Program-made: the position numbers and the translations under genes | Shown here: one piece after another, positions 6,680 to 12,130 of the stretch | Numbering within the stretch: position 1 is the stretch's first letter | Layout: each line of letters begins with the position of its first letter | Notes under the pieces: generated by a model | Databases searched by the model: none | Seen by the model: the letters and a program-made list of their open reading frames with translations, nothing else | Told to the model about the DNA's origin: nothing | Assembly: GCA_002011395.1 (NCBI GenBank) | Contig: MTNG01000050.1 | Span: forward strand, 1-12,130 | Direction of reading: 5' to 3' | Length of the DNA stretch: 12,130 nucleotides | Source: Candidatus Aciduliprofundum sp. JdFR-45 | GTDB taxonomy: Archaea; Thermoplasmatota; Thermoplasmata; Thermoplasmatales; JdFR-45

Positions 6680-6810
6680 TTTTCAATGCACGTTAAGTCG
6701 GATGAGCGCGGACGCGACCGCCGCCCGCGCTGTTCAGCACAGAAACCGCTGGCTTCCACGGAGCGGGCTATCCGCAATATCTGAAATCGGTCTGAGGGGC
6801 GCGCGCACGA
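6680..6810. other. GC-rich intergenic segment with hairpin potential, no gene assigned
   Basis: This lies between the DUF373 promoter and the rnp4 TATA box, and neither transcript seems to need it. A 7-base-pair stem can form between 6705-6711 and 6725-6731, with an inner 3-base-pair extension. A 5-base-pair stem can form between 6746-6750 and 6762-6766. I see no open reading frame of note. A noncoding RNA is possible but unproven. Confidence 0.3.
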
Positions 6811-6811
6811 A

Positions 6812-6822
6812 AGTTTAATAAC
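6812..6822 (+). promoter_or_regulatory. TATA box for rnp4-yhbY
   Basis: AGTTTAATAAC is centred about 26 bases upstream of the GTG at 6843. With no good ribosome binding site in front of that GTG, the spacing supports a leaderless mRNA and the start chosen. Confidence 0.55.
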
Positions 6823-6842
6823 AAATCGGAAAATGCCTGGAA

Positions 6843-7289
6843 GTGCCTCACAGGGGAAGGAAGAGCGGATATCTGCGTAAGATCGCGAACGAGAGGATAG
6901 ACATACTGCTGGAGCATGCCAGGATGAGGGCGGCGCGCGGAGAGCACGATATCGCGCGCATATACGTCAGGCAGGCGTGGCGGCTGGCGGAGAAGTATAA
7001 CATTCGCCTGAGAAAGAGGAAGATGTGGCTCTGCAGGAACTGCTGGGCATACCTCGTCCCGGGTGTGAGCGCGAGGATCCGACTGCGCAGGGAGAAGGTG
7101 AGCATCACCTGCCTCCTCTGCGGAACCGTTAAGAGGTATCCCTACATGAGGGAGAAGCATGGCAGATATACGGGCGACAGTTCAGGTGGGAAAGGCGGGG
7201 CTCACGGAGGAGGTTCTGAGGGAGATAAAGGCGCAGCTGGAGAAGAGGGGGCGCGTGAAGATAAGGTTTCTGAGGTCCGCTACGGATGA
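6843..7289 (+). CDS. rnp4: Archaeal ribonuclease P protein component 4 (Rpp21/Rnp4)
   Basis: Protein subunit of RNase P, which removes 5' leaders from pre-tRNA; it works with Rpp29 on the specificity part of the RNA. The basic N-terminal helices (RKIANERIDILLEHA, 12-26) are followed by the zinc ribbon C64-x2-C67-x22-C90-x2-C93, all four cysteines present. The core ends near residue 107. The remaining 41 residues are a Gly/Ser/Glu/Lys-rich tail that most family members lack, since they run to about 105-130 residues in all. The tail is encoded in a 131-base overlap with the downstream YhbY gene. The GTG start is supported by the MPHRGRKSGY opening and the TATA spacing; the nearby ATG at 6833 is out of frame. 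The rnp4-yhbY neighbourhood is a known archaeal arrangement. Confidence 0.93.
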   Translation: MPHRGRKSGYLRKIANERIDILLEHARMRAARGEHDIARIYVRQAWRLAEKYNIRLRKRKMWLCRNCWAYLVPGVSARIRLRREKVSITCLLCGTVKRYPYMREKHGRYTGDSSGGKGGAHGGGSEGDKGAAGEEGAREDKVSEVRYG

Positions 7290-7395
7290 AAGGTCGGACA
7301 TGAAGGAGACAGCGAGGAAAATGGCGGAGGCGGTGGGGGCGAAAATAGCGGATGTGAGGGGCTTCACGGTCACCCTTGAAAAAATCAGTCGGTGA
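7159..7395 (+). CDS. YhbY/CRM-domain RNA-binding protein
   Basis: A 78-residue single CRM (CRS1-YhbY) domain. In bacteria YhbY binds pre-50S ribosomes, and archaeal versions are presumed to bind rRNA or RNase P RNA. The opening TVQVGKAGLTEEVLREIK carries the G11-x-x-G14 loop typical of the domain, followed by the basic strand RGRVKIRFL and the closing alpha-beta part (KETARKMAEAVGAKIADVRG). The ATG at 7159 has GAGGGAG at good spacing. The first 131 bases overlap the rnp4 tail in another frame. The last 11 bases overlap the convergent small gene. The pairing with rnp4 suggests a shared role in RNA processing or ribosome assembly (inference). Confidence 0.93.
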   Translation: MADIRATVQVGKAGLTEEVLREIKAQLEKRGRVKIRFLRSATDERSDMKETARKMAEAVGAKIADVRGFTVTLEKISR

Positions 7396-7618
7396 TTGTC
7401 TCAATCTGGAAAAGGGCGCCCAGACCCTTCAGGGTCTCGTATATCTTGTCCGCGAACCACACCGCATCCTCCACGGTGGCGGTGTTATCCCACTCGTACA
7501 CGAAGTCGTAGGGCCCGGTGATGGGCTTGAAGCCCAGCCCCTGCAGACGCTCCACGATCTCGCTCGGCCGGGCTCCCTCGCTGCTGAACGTCACCTTGAG
7601 GTATGTCTTCATCGGCAT
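7385..7618 (-). CDS. Small uncharacterised protein, 77 residues
   Basis: Not recognised with certainty. The sequence begins MPMKTYLKVTF, a likely edge beta strand, followed by a helix (PSEIVERLQGLGF), a strand pair around ITGPYDFVYEWD (34-44), a second helix (VEDAVWFADKIYETLKGLG) and a final strand (ALFQIETITD). This beta-alpha-beta-beta-alpha-beta order suggests a ferredoxin-like fold of the small ligand-binding type, which is inference. ATGs at 7618 and 7612 are both possible; a TATA box at 7640-7650 favours a leaderless start at 7618. The longer open frame to 8005 runs antisense through the TrmB-family gene and is rejected. It diverges from that regulator across an 82-base gap, so the regulator may control it. 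Confidence 0.82.
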   Translation of the reverse strand: MPMKTYLKVTFSSEGARPSEIVERLQGLGFKPITGPYDFVYEWDNTATVEDAVWFADKIYETLKGLGALFQIETITD

Positions 7619-7639
7619 CAGATGACCTAATCCGTTGGC

Positions 7640-7650
7640 GATATAAAACG
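7640..7650 (-). promoter_or_regulatory. TATA box for the small 77-residue gene
   Basis: The minus strand reads CGTTTTATATC, about 27 bases upstream of the ATG at 7618. This fits a leaderless transcript. Confidence 0.5.
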
Positions 7651-7669
7651 CTTTCGTGCGCCTGCGGGA

Positions 7670-7680
7670 ATTATTTAAAC
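7670..7680 (+). promoter_or_regulatory. TATA box and SD for the TrmB-family gene
   Basis: ATTATTTAAAC is centred about 26 bases upstream of the ATG at 7701. GGGAGGT at 7684-7690 is a strong ribosome binding site 10 bases before the same ATG, although a leaderless start is equally compatible with the spacing. Confidence 0.5.
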
Positions 7681-7700
7681 AACGGGAGGTATGAACCCCC

Positions 7701-8390
7701 ATGGAAGATGTAGATCGCCTGATTGAGGAGATGCGCATCTTCGGGCTTTCGGAGTACGAGGCGCGCGCCTTCCTCGCGCTTCTCCTGCAGGGCGTGGCAA
7801 CACCGGAGGAGGTGGCGAGCGCCTCCGGAATACCGCGCACCTCCGCGTACAGAGTTCTGGACTCCCTCGAAAGGAAGGGCTTTGCCGTTCTTATGGGAAA
7901 GCGCCCGAAGACGTACAAGGCGGAGGACCTGATGCAGATAAAGCGCGCCTTCATGGAGAGGGTGGAGGACGTGTTTGAAACGCTTGAGATCTTCCGCGAC
8001 CTCATGTCGGATAGGGGTGTGCCGCAACTCGTCTACACCCTTTCAGGCAGGGAAAACGTGCTCGGGAAGATAGTGCAGATGATTAGGGCCGCGGAGAGCG
8101 AGGTGTGGATTTCCTCGCCCCGATTTGCGGAGATGAAGGGTGTCATCGGGAGGGAACTCGCGAGGGTGGTAAAGAGAGGGGTGAGGGTGATAATCATAAC
8201 GGACCGTCCGGTCAGGATGGATTTCCCCGCCGAGGTTAGCGTAAGGGAGGGGATAATAGCGACTGACCTCGTGGTGGACAGGAAAAGGGCGCTTCTCGCC
8301 TCCCCCGACCTGGAGGCGTGTGGCTACACGGACAACCCGGCGCTGGCGGAGCATCTCTGGGCATTCCTCAATATGATGCTGGAAAGGTGA
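7701..8390 (+). CDS. TrmB-family transcriptional regulator
   Basis: A 229-residue archaeal regulator of the TrmB/HTH type. Residues 8-80 form a winged helix-turn-helix: FGLSEYEARAFLALL, the recognition region (ASGIPRTSAYRVLDSLERKGF) and the wing with K-R-P-K-T-Y. A helical linker (84-106) leads to the TrmB C-terminal domain: LSGRENVLGKIVQMI at 114-128, then VWISSPR and a second half with VRVIIITDRPVRMDFP. Family members bind sugars or other small ligands through a longer C-terminal domain. This one is short and ends after the phospholipase-D-like core, so its ligand is unknown. It is divergent from the 77-residue gene, and its 3' end overlaps the convergent nitrilase gene by 23 bases. Confidence 0.9.
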   Translation: MEDVDRLIEEMRIFGLSEYEARAFLALLLQGVATPEEVASASGIPRTSAYRVLDSLERKGFAVLMGKRPKTYKAEDLMQIKRAFMERVEDVFETLEIFRDLMSDRGVPQLVYTLSGRENVLGKIVQMIRAAESEVWISSPRFAEMKGVIGRELARVVKRGVRVIIITDRPVRMDFPAEVSVREGIIATDLVVDRKRALLASPDLEACGYTDNPALAEHLWAFLNMMLER

Positions 8391-9147
8391 GGCGGGTATC
8401 CCTGATAGTGGGACGTAGACGGCGGGCCACGTTCAGGTCATCCATATCCAGTTCGCATACGAGGGTATGCTCCCGGAAGTAGGGCGCCACTGCGATCTCC
8501 ATCCCGCGGGGTGATACACACCGTGAACCGCCCCAGAAGATGAGGTTTCTCTGTCGTCCAACCCAGTTCACGTATATCATGAAAACGGTGTTCTCTATGG
8601 CCCTGGCGGGGAGGACACGCTCAAAGAAGACGCGGGACACCGTGGGGCTGGCCGAGATGTTCACTATCACATCCGCCCCGGCGAGCGCCTGGGCCTTGGC
8701 GAGCTCGGGAAAAAATAGGTCATAGCAAATCTGCACACCGATCCTGCCCAGCGCCGTGTCGAAAACCGCCGGCCTCTCCCCCGGAGTGAAGTACAGCGCC
8801 TCTTCAAACGGTCCGAAGTTGGGGAGGTGTATCTTCCGTGCCACATCCACCCTGCCGTCCGGATGAACGAGCGCCGCCGAGTTGTACACCGCGGTGCCAC
8901 ATCTCTCCGGAAATCCGAATATGATGTGTGTATTCGCCGAGCAGGCCACCTCCGTGATTTCGCGTATCACAGAGGAAGACGCGGAGAGCGCCTGTCTATG
9001 GACCTCATCCCTTATGAGGTACCCAGTCAGATACATCTCGGGAAACACATAGAGGTCTGCATCTCCTTCCATCACGGTGCGTTTTAATCTCTCAACGGCC
9101 CTCTCCCTAGAAAAGTTTGCTTTTGTCTGTACCAGGGCGACCTTCAT
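8368..9147 (-). CDS. Nitrilase-superfamily carbon-nitrogen hydrolase
   Basis: A 259-residue amidohydrolase of the nitrilase fold. The catalytic triad is complete: Glu37 in FPEMYLTGY, Lys105 in RKIHLPNFGPF and Cys141 in GVQICYDLFFPE. The extra conserved Glu region FGPFEEALYF is also present. Family members hydrolyse amides (for example omega-amides, carbamoyl-putrescine, formamide) in the cytoplasm; the substrate cannot be read from the sequence. The ATG at 9147 starts directly at the first strand (MKVALVQTKA). An upstream in-frame start at 9204 would add 19 residues with no family match and would cross the promoter. The gene is divergent from the thioredoxin gene, with palindromes in between, and overlaps the 3' end of the TrmB-family gene. 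Confidence 0.93.
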   Translation of the reverse strand: MKVALVQTKANFSRERAVERLKRTVMEGDADLYVFPEMYLTGYLIRDEVHRQALSASSSVIREITEVACSANTHIIFGFPERCGTAVYNSAALVHPDGRVDVARKIHLPNFGPFEEALYFTPGERPAVFDTALGRIGVQICYDLFFPELAKAQALAGADVIVNISASPTVSRVFFERVLPARAIENTVFMIYVNWVGRQRNLIFWGGSRCVSPRGMEIAVAPYFREHTLVCELDMDDLNVARRLRPTIRDTRLTFPASY

Positions 9148-9167
9148 GGTGACCGCATCGCATCGCC

Positions 9168-9178
9168 CATATTTAACC
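9168..9178 (-). promoter_or_regulatory. TATA box for the nitrilase gene
   Basis: The minus strand reads GGTTAAATATG, centred 26 bases upstream of the ATG at 9147. This supports that start and a leaderless mRNA. Confidence 0.55.
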
Positions 9179-9192
9179 TTCCGGCGAGGGGA

Positions 9193-9208
9193 GTGTACAC
9201 ACATGTGT
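9193..9208. promoter_or_regulatory. Overlapping palindromes, candidate operator between nitrilase and thioredoxin genes
   Basis: GTGTACAC at 9193-9200 and ACACATGTGT at 9199-9208 are both perfect inverted repeats and share two bases. They sit just upstream of both TATA boxes of the divergent pair, a position suited to a dimeric regulator or activator. The function is inferred from position and symmetry only. Confidence 0.4.
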
Positions 9209-9214
9209 CCAGCA

Positions 9215-9227
9215 AGAAATATATATG
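9215..9227 (+). promoter_or_regulatory. TATA box for the thioredoxin gene
   Basis: AGAAATATATATG is the strongest TATA element in this intergenic region, centred about 26 bases upstream of the ATG at 9247. There is no ribosome binding site, so a leaderless mRNA is likely. Confidence 0.6.
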
Positions 9228-9246
9228 ACCATGCGCTGGCGATAAC

Positions 9247-9642
9247 ATGGAGGATCGGGAGATAGAGGCGATAAGGAGGAGAATAATTATGAGAATGCTC
9301 AGGGGAGAGGAGACGGGGGTGACCGGCCCCATAACGCTAACCGACGGGAACTTTGACGATGCCCTGACAAAATACCGCGTCCTGGTGGTGGACTTCTGGG
9401 CCCCGTGGTGTGGCCCTTGCAGAATGATAGCACCCACCATAGAGCGGCTCGCAAGGGAGTTTGCCGGCAGAGCTGTCTTCGGAAAACTCAACGTAGATGA
9501 GAATCCTGCAACAGCTGCGAGGTACGGAGTCATGAGCATACCGACGGTCGTGATATTCAGGGACGGAAAGCCTGTGGATGCGGTAGTGGGTGCGGTGCCG
9601 TATCCGGCTCTCAAGGAGAGGGTGGAGAGGTGGGCGGATTAA
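9247..9642 (+). CDS. Thioredoxin with a charged N-terminal helix
   Basis: A 131-residue thioredoxin that reduces disulfides in cytoplasmic proteins. The domain covers about 28-131, with the active site WCGPC at 54-58 preceded by VVDFWAP, the cis-proline in MSIPT (Pro99), and the closing FRDGKPVDAVVGAVP. Before it lies a 27-residue extension (MEDREIEAIRRRIIMRMLRG and a short linker), probably an amphipathic, basic helix absent from the shortest thioredoxins. The ATG at 9247 is fixed by the TATA spacing, so the extension is probably translated. The stop codon overlaps that of the convergent glycosyltransferase gene by three bases. A partner reductase is not present in the window. Confidence 0.95.
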   Translation: MEDREIEAIRRRIIMRMLRGEETGVTGPITLTDGNFDDALTKYRVLVVDFWAPWCGPCRMIAPTIERLAREFAGRAVFGKLNVDENPATAARYGVMSIPTVVIFRDGKPVDAVVGAVPYPALKERVERWAD

Positions 9643-10607
9643 CCGGAAAGTAGGTCGCACAGCAGCTCAACAAGGGCATCCTCCCTGCGCTCCAGAGAGA
9701 ACATAGCGGCGCGTCTGCAGGCCTTAACCATCTCTGCTTCCCCGGCCTGCAGCGCACGCACCACCGCCTGCGCTGCGGCGTTCACATCGCCATATGGAAC
9801 GATGTAGCCAGCATCGCCCACGACCTCTGGCAACGCCCCCCTATCGCTGACGACCGGGATGCATCCCGACGACATCGCCTCCACAACACCCATACCGAAG
9901 GACTCACGGTATGAGAGCTGGCAGTAAACGGATGTTCTGGAAAGGTAACGCGCCACCTCTCTATGCGGGATCTTCCCTGTAAAGCACACATTATCCGGAC
10001 CCTTTATTTCCTCGTCATGGGGTCCTATGACCAAGAATTTCGCGTCCGGCACGCTCTCCGCAACCCTGAGGAAGATATCAACCCCCTTAAGGACCATGCC
10101 GCGACGGGTAGCGAGGCCTATTGTGGTGACGAGTTTTTCCTTCTCTCCAGCCCTGAACATGGTGAGATCAACCCCGTTGTATATCACGTGAACCTGACGC
10201 GCGCCGGCTATGGACCTCACCTCGTCCTTTATGAACCTAGATACCGCCACCACCGCATCCGCCTTCTTCAGCGCGAACTTCGTCAAGAACCTCTTGTGGG
10301 CCCCGCGTGTCATCTGCCCATAGCCCAGCTCCGGAACGCAGGCCACATCCACGCCCCCCACGATGACAACGCTCTTTCTTCCAGTGGCCCTAGAGAGGGC
10401 AACGGCAGCGGCAGCATGGTCCGCGGCAAACCAGGAAAGCACGATATCAGATTTGAGAACGAATTTCGCAAGGCGGGGCAGGTCCTTTTTCCCCCGCCAC
10501 TGGAAACGCCTCACCTGAAAATGGCGTGAGAGTATCCTGTAATCGTTCATCACGAATGTTGCCGGACTGTGATATACCAGCAAAACTCTAGCGTTGCAAG
10601 GTTTCAT
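9639..10607 (-). CDS. GT4-type glycosyltransferase (first of two)
   Basis: A 322-residue retaining glycosyltransferase of the GT-B fold, group 1/GT4. The N-terminal half holds the acceptor side (VLLVYHSPATF, then VVIVGGVDV at 80-88). The hinge is at VIYNGVD (141-147), followed by the donor-binding half with K174 in LKGVD, the FTGKIPHREVARYL segment and the EX7E motif ESFGMGVVEAM (Glu235 and Glu243) with SSGCIPVV and ALPEVVGDAG. Both Glu are present. The donor and acceptor sugars are unknown. The protein has no membrane helix. Its start overlaps the end of the upstream glycosyltransferase gene by 20 bases (GGTGAGG serves as ribosome binding site), so the two are co-translated. Confidence 0.93.
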   Translation of the reverse strand: MKPCNARVLLVYHSPATFVMNDYRILSRHFQVRRFQWRGKKDLPRLAKFVLKSDIVLSWFAADHAAAAVALSRATGRKSVVIVGGVDVACVPELGYGQMTRGAHKRFLTKFALKKADAVVAVSRFIKDEVRSIAGARQVHVIYNGVDLTMFRAGEKEKLVTTIGLATRRGMVLKGVDIFLRVAESVPDAKFLVIGPHDEEIKGPDNVCFTGKIPHREVARYLSRTSVYCQLSYRESFGMGVVEAMSSGCIPVVSDRGALPEVVGDAGYIVPYGDVNAAAQAVVRALQAGEAEMVKACRRAAMFSLERREDALVELLCDLLSG

Positions 10608-11715
10608 ACACCCTCACCAGCGTCCTCACCTGACTCTCCCACCCGTACTCCCCCTTTGCGAGCTCAAGCGCCCTTCGGCCCAGCCGTTCCCGCAGCCCGG
10701 GGTCGTCCCTCAGAGCGATTACGGCCTCGCGAAGACCCCCGACGGAGTATTCCGCGGTCACCCCGAAGCCCAGCTCCTCCACAAAGCGCCCCACGTAGGT
10801 TCCCCTGCTTGCGATCAGAGGTCGGCCGCACGCCATGGCCTCAAACGCCTTATTGGGCAGCCCTATCCTCGTGAGGGGGTCGCGCGGGTCGAACATGGCG
10901 AGGATGACGTCGCTCCTCAGCGTCATGGGCAGGACGTCATGAAACGGCACGCGGCCCACAAAATCCACGTTTCCCGCGCGTACTGCCCTTTTCCTCAGCA
11001 TCTCCACGTAATCCGGCTTTCCAACGCCCCCTATCACGCACCTCACGCCCTCCAGCCCGTCCATCGCCTCGATTATACCATCCACGAACCTCGTTTCGTT
11101 CAGGGCTCCGATGTAGAGAAGCGTCATCACATCGTTTTCGGGCGGGGTGTACTCGGTCACGAAGGGCGGACGCGCGTTCATGACCACAGCCACCGGAACG
11201 CGGGAAATGGACTCGAAGTACTCCCGCAGCGGTTCGGAGACCGTGATGATCTGGTCCACATGACGGACGAGCCTCCGCTCCATCCGGAGGAAATGGCTCA
11301 CCAGAAAACCGGGCAGGTCCTTCGCCACCATATAGCCCCATATCTCATGCGCGTCGTAGATTAGAGGGATGTTCAGCCTCTTTTTCAGCCGCAGGCCCGC
11401 CGGAAGCGTGTCCAGGTCATGCGCGTGGATCACGTCAAAAGGGGTTTCGCGGTGAAGTTCCAGAGCGCGCCGAAAGGCGAGGGACCACCACAGACGGAGG
11501 CGGAAGAGGTCGTAGCGAAGCGCTTCCATAAACCGAGTGTTCCTGACCCTCACCACCCTGACCCCGTCGCGCTCCTCCTCCGCGGGATGCACCCCCTTTC
11601 TGTCCCAGGCAAGGACCGTGACCTCGTACCCCCTATCTACGAGAGCGCAAGCCTCATAGTGCAAACGCGGGTCGTGCGTGAATGGGTTTGAAAGGAGCAT
11701 AAGAACGCGCGTCAT
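10588..11715 (-). CDS. GT4-type glycosyltransferase (second of two)
   Basis: A 375-residue GT-B glycosyltransferase. Residues 1-36 form the first Rossmann half (RVLMLLSNPF, with HDPRLHYEACALVDRGYEV). HAHDLDTLPAG (97-107) and YDAHE (120-124) are typical of GT4 enzymes that use nucleotide sugars. In the donor-binding half, LPNKAFEAMACGRPLI (286-301) replaces the full EX7E motif, so only Glu292 is kept, which is common in one GT4 branch. The ATG at 11715 is chosen for the family-like opening MTRVLMLL and the GGGAGGT ribosome binding site; an upstream start at 11745 would remove that logic. It lies 37 bases after the DUF99 gene and overlaps the next glycosyltransferase, so all three probably share a transcript. 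A surface glycan or N-glycan role is inference. Confidence 0.93.
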   Translation of the reverse strand: MTRVLMLLSNPFTHDPRLHYEACALVDRGYEVTVLAWDRKGVHPAEEERDGVRVVRVRNTRFMEALRYDLFRLRLWWSLAFRRALELHRETPFDVIHAHDLDTLPAGLRLKKRLNIPLIYDAHEIWGYMVAKDLPGFLVSHFLRMERRLVRHVDQIITVSEPLREYFESISRVPVAVVMNARPPFVTEYTPPENDVMTLLYIGALNETRFVDGIIEAMDGLEGVRCVIGGVGKPDYVEMLRKRAVRAGNVDFVGRVPFHDVLPMTLRSDVILAMFDPRDPLTRIGLPNKAFEAMACGRPLIASRGTYVGRFVEELGFGVTAEYSVGGLREAVIALRDDPGLRERLGRRALELAKGEYGWESQVRTLVRVYETLQR

Positions 11716-11752
11716 TCGGGCGAACCTCCCATACCTGCTAGGCACAGCGCCA

Positions 11753-12130
11753 TCATAACCCTTTCCTCCTGGCCTCGCCGATTGCTCCCGCGATCAGGTC
11801 CGCCAGGCGCACCGGCTCGGGGGTGGAGCCCTCCTGAGTGAACGCATCCAGCACCCTGATCGCCTCCTCCACTTCCATACCGTGCACGCGGACGATGCGG
11901 TTTCTCCACTCAAATTCCACTCCGGAGGACATCATCTCCAGACGACGCTCCCAGTTTTCCGCGGCCTTTCTGATGGCGGCCACGACGTCCCTCTTCGACC
12001 TGGTCCGCACCGAAATCACGGGCTTTCCCGTCCTCCGGTGCACCTCCACGGGATCAAAAACGTTGAAACCCGCGAACGTGCAGGCCTGTGTTATGACCGC
12101 GCTGACGATCCTGCCGTGCGGGGTGGAGAG
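11753..12130 (-). CDS. DUF99 family protein (N-terminus beyond window edge)
   Basis: 125 residues of the C-terminal part are visible, open at base 12130. FAGFNVFDPVEVHRRTGKPV and the closing PEPVRLADLIAGAI match the archaeal DUF99 family (UPF0215), small proteins of about 190 residues with similarity to the endonuclease V fold and no established function. An internal GTG at 12049 could be mistaken for the start, but the conserved AGFN segment lies upstream of it, so the gene runs off the window. It ends 37 bases before the glycosyltransferase pair on the same strand. The connection with sugar transfer is probably only positional. Confidence 0.85.
   Translation of the reverse strand, partial: LSTPHGRIVSAVITQACTFAGFNVFDPVEVHRRTGKPVISVRTRSKRDVVAAIRKAAENWERRLEMMSSGVEFEWRNRIVRVHGMEVEEAIRVLDAFTQEGSTPEPVRLADLIAGAIGEARRKGL

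Noticed and set aside
6700..6790. Box C/D sRNA with GATGAG and CTGA motifs
   Set aside because: The C box deviates from RUGAUGA, the spacing is too long for typical archaeal C/D RNAs and no terminal stem was found. Kept only as an unassigned structured gap.
7385..7618. Archaeal elongation factor 1-beta
   Set aside because: The size is similar, but the conserved EF-1 beta strands and the C-terminal motif are absent; the sequence around GPYDFVYEWD does not fit.
7691..7726. Eleven-codon upstream frame (ATG at 7691) overlapping the TrmB-family start
   Set aside because: It follows the ribosome binding site too closely and is probably chance; the spacing fits the ATG at 7701 better.
7619..8005. 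N-terminal extension of the 77-residue protein
   Set aside because: It is antisense to the TrmB-family gene and crosses both TATA boxes of the divergent promoter region.
11753..12049. Complete 98-residue gene starting at GTG 12049
   Set aside because: The conserved AGFN segment of the DUF99 family is upstream of this GTG in the same frame, so the gene continues beyond the window.

Overview
The window is a compact, GC-rich archaeal chromosome segment with 13 protein genes and no tRNA, rRNA, CRISPR array or insertion sequence that I can see. The archaeal assignment rests on a membrane-anchored LonB protease, the archaeal RNase P protein Rnp4 next to a YhbY/CRM protein, a DUF115 archaeal pterin kinase (MptE), a DUF373 membrane protein, a TrmB-type regulator and a DUF99 protein. 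Most genes also have a TATA-like box about 25 bases before the start codon, which suggests many leaderless mRNAs. A euryarchaeal lineage is likely and a Thermoplasmatota-type organism is possible, but the sequence alone does not settle this.

Layout: 1-1775 (-) is lonB, cut by the left edge. 1833-4115 (-) encodes the most unusual protein here, a 760-residue, N-terminally anchored, very acidic, sequon-rich surface protein. Its core is 19 uninterrupted copies of an exact 21-residue calcium-loop-like repeat, followed by four more copies in two pairs. 4207-4533 (-) is a small cupin and 4609-4923 (+) is cutA, divergent from it. 4884-6642 (-) holds mptE and a six-helix DUF373 protein in one overlapping operon. 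6843-7395 (+) holds rnp4 and a YhbY-like gene with an unusually long same-strand overlap. 7385-7618 (-) is a small unrecognised gene, divergent from a TrmB-family regulator at 7701-8390 (+). A nitrilase-superfamily amidohydrolase (8368-9147, -) and a thioredoxin (9247-9642, +) diverge from an intergenic region that carries overlapping palindromes. 9639-11715 (-) holds two GT4-type glycosyltransferases. A DUF99 gene (11753 to the right edge, -) lies upstream of them in the same direction.

Functionally the window mixes housekeeping (membrane proteolysis, tRNA processing, RNA binding, pterin synthesis, redox) with cell-surface work (the repeat protein and two glycosyltransferases). Genes are tightly packed: convergent neighbours overlap by 4 to 40 bases at four junctions, and operon partners overlap as well. 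The strongest candidate for something undescribed is the 21-residue repeat protein. Its repeats show a second-order period of four (84 residues) in loop type, preceding tyrosine and N-glycosylation sequon.
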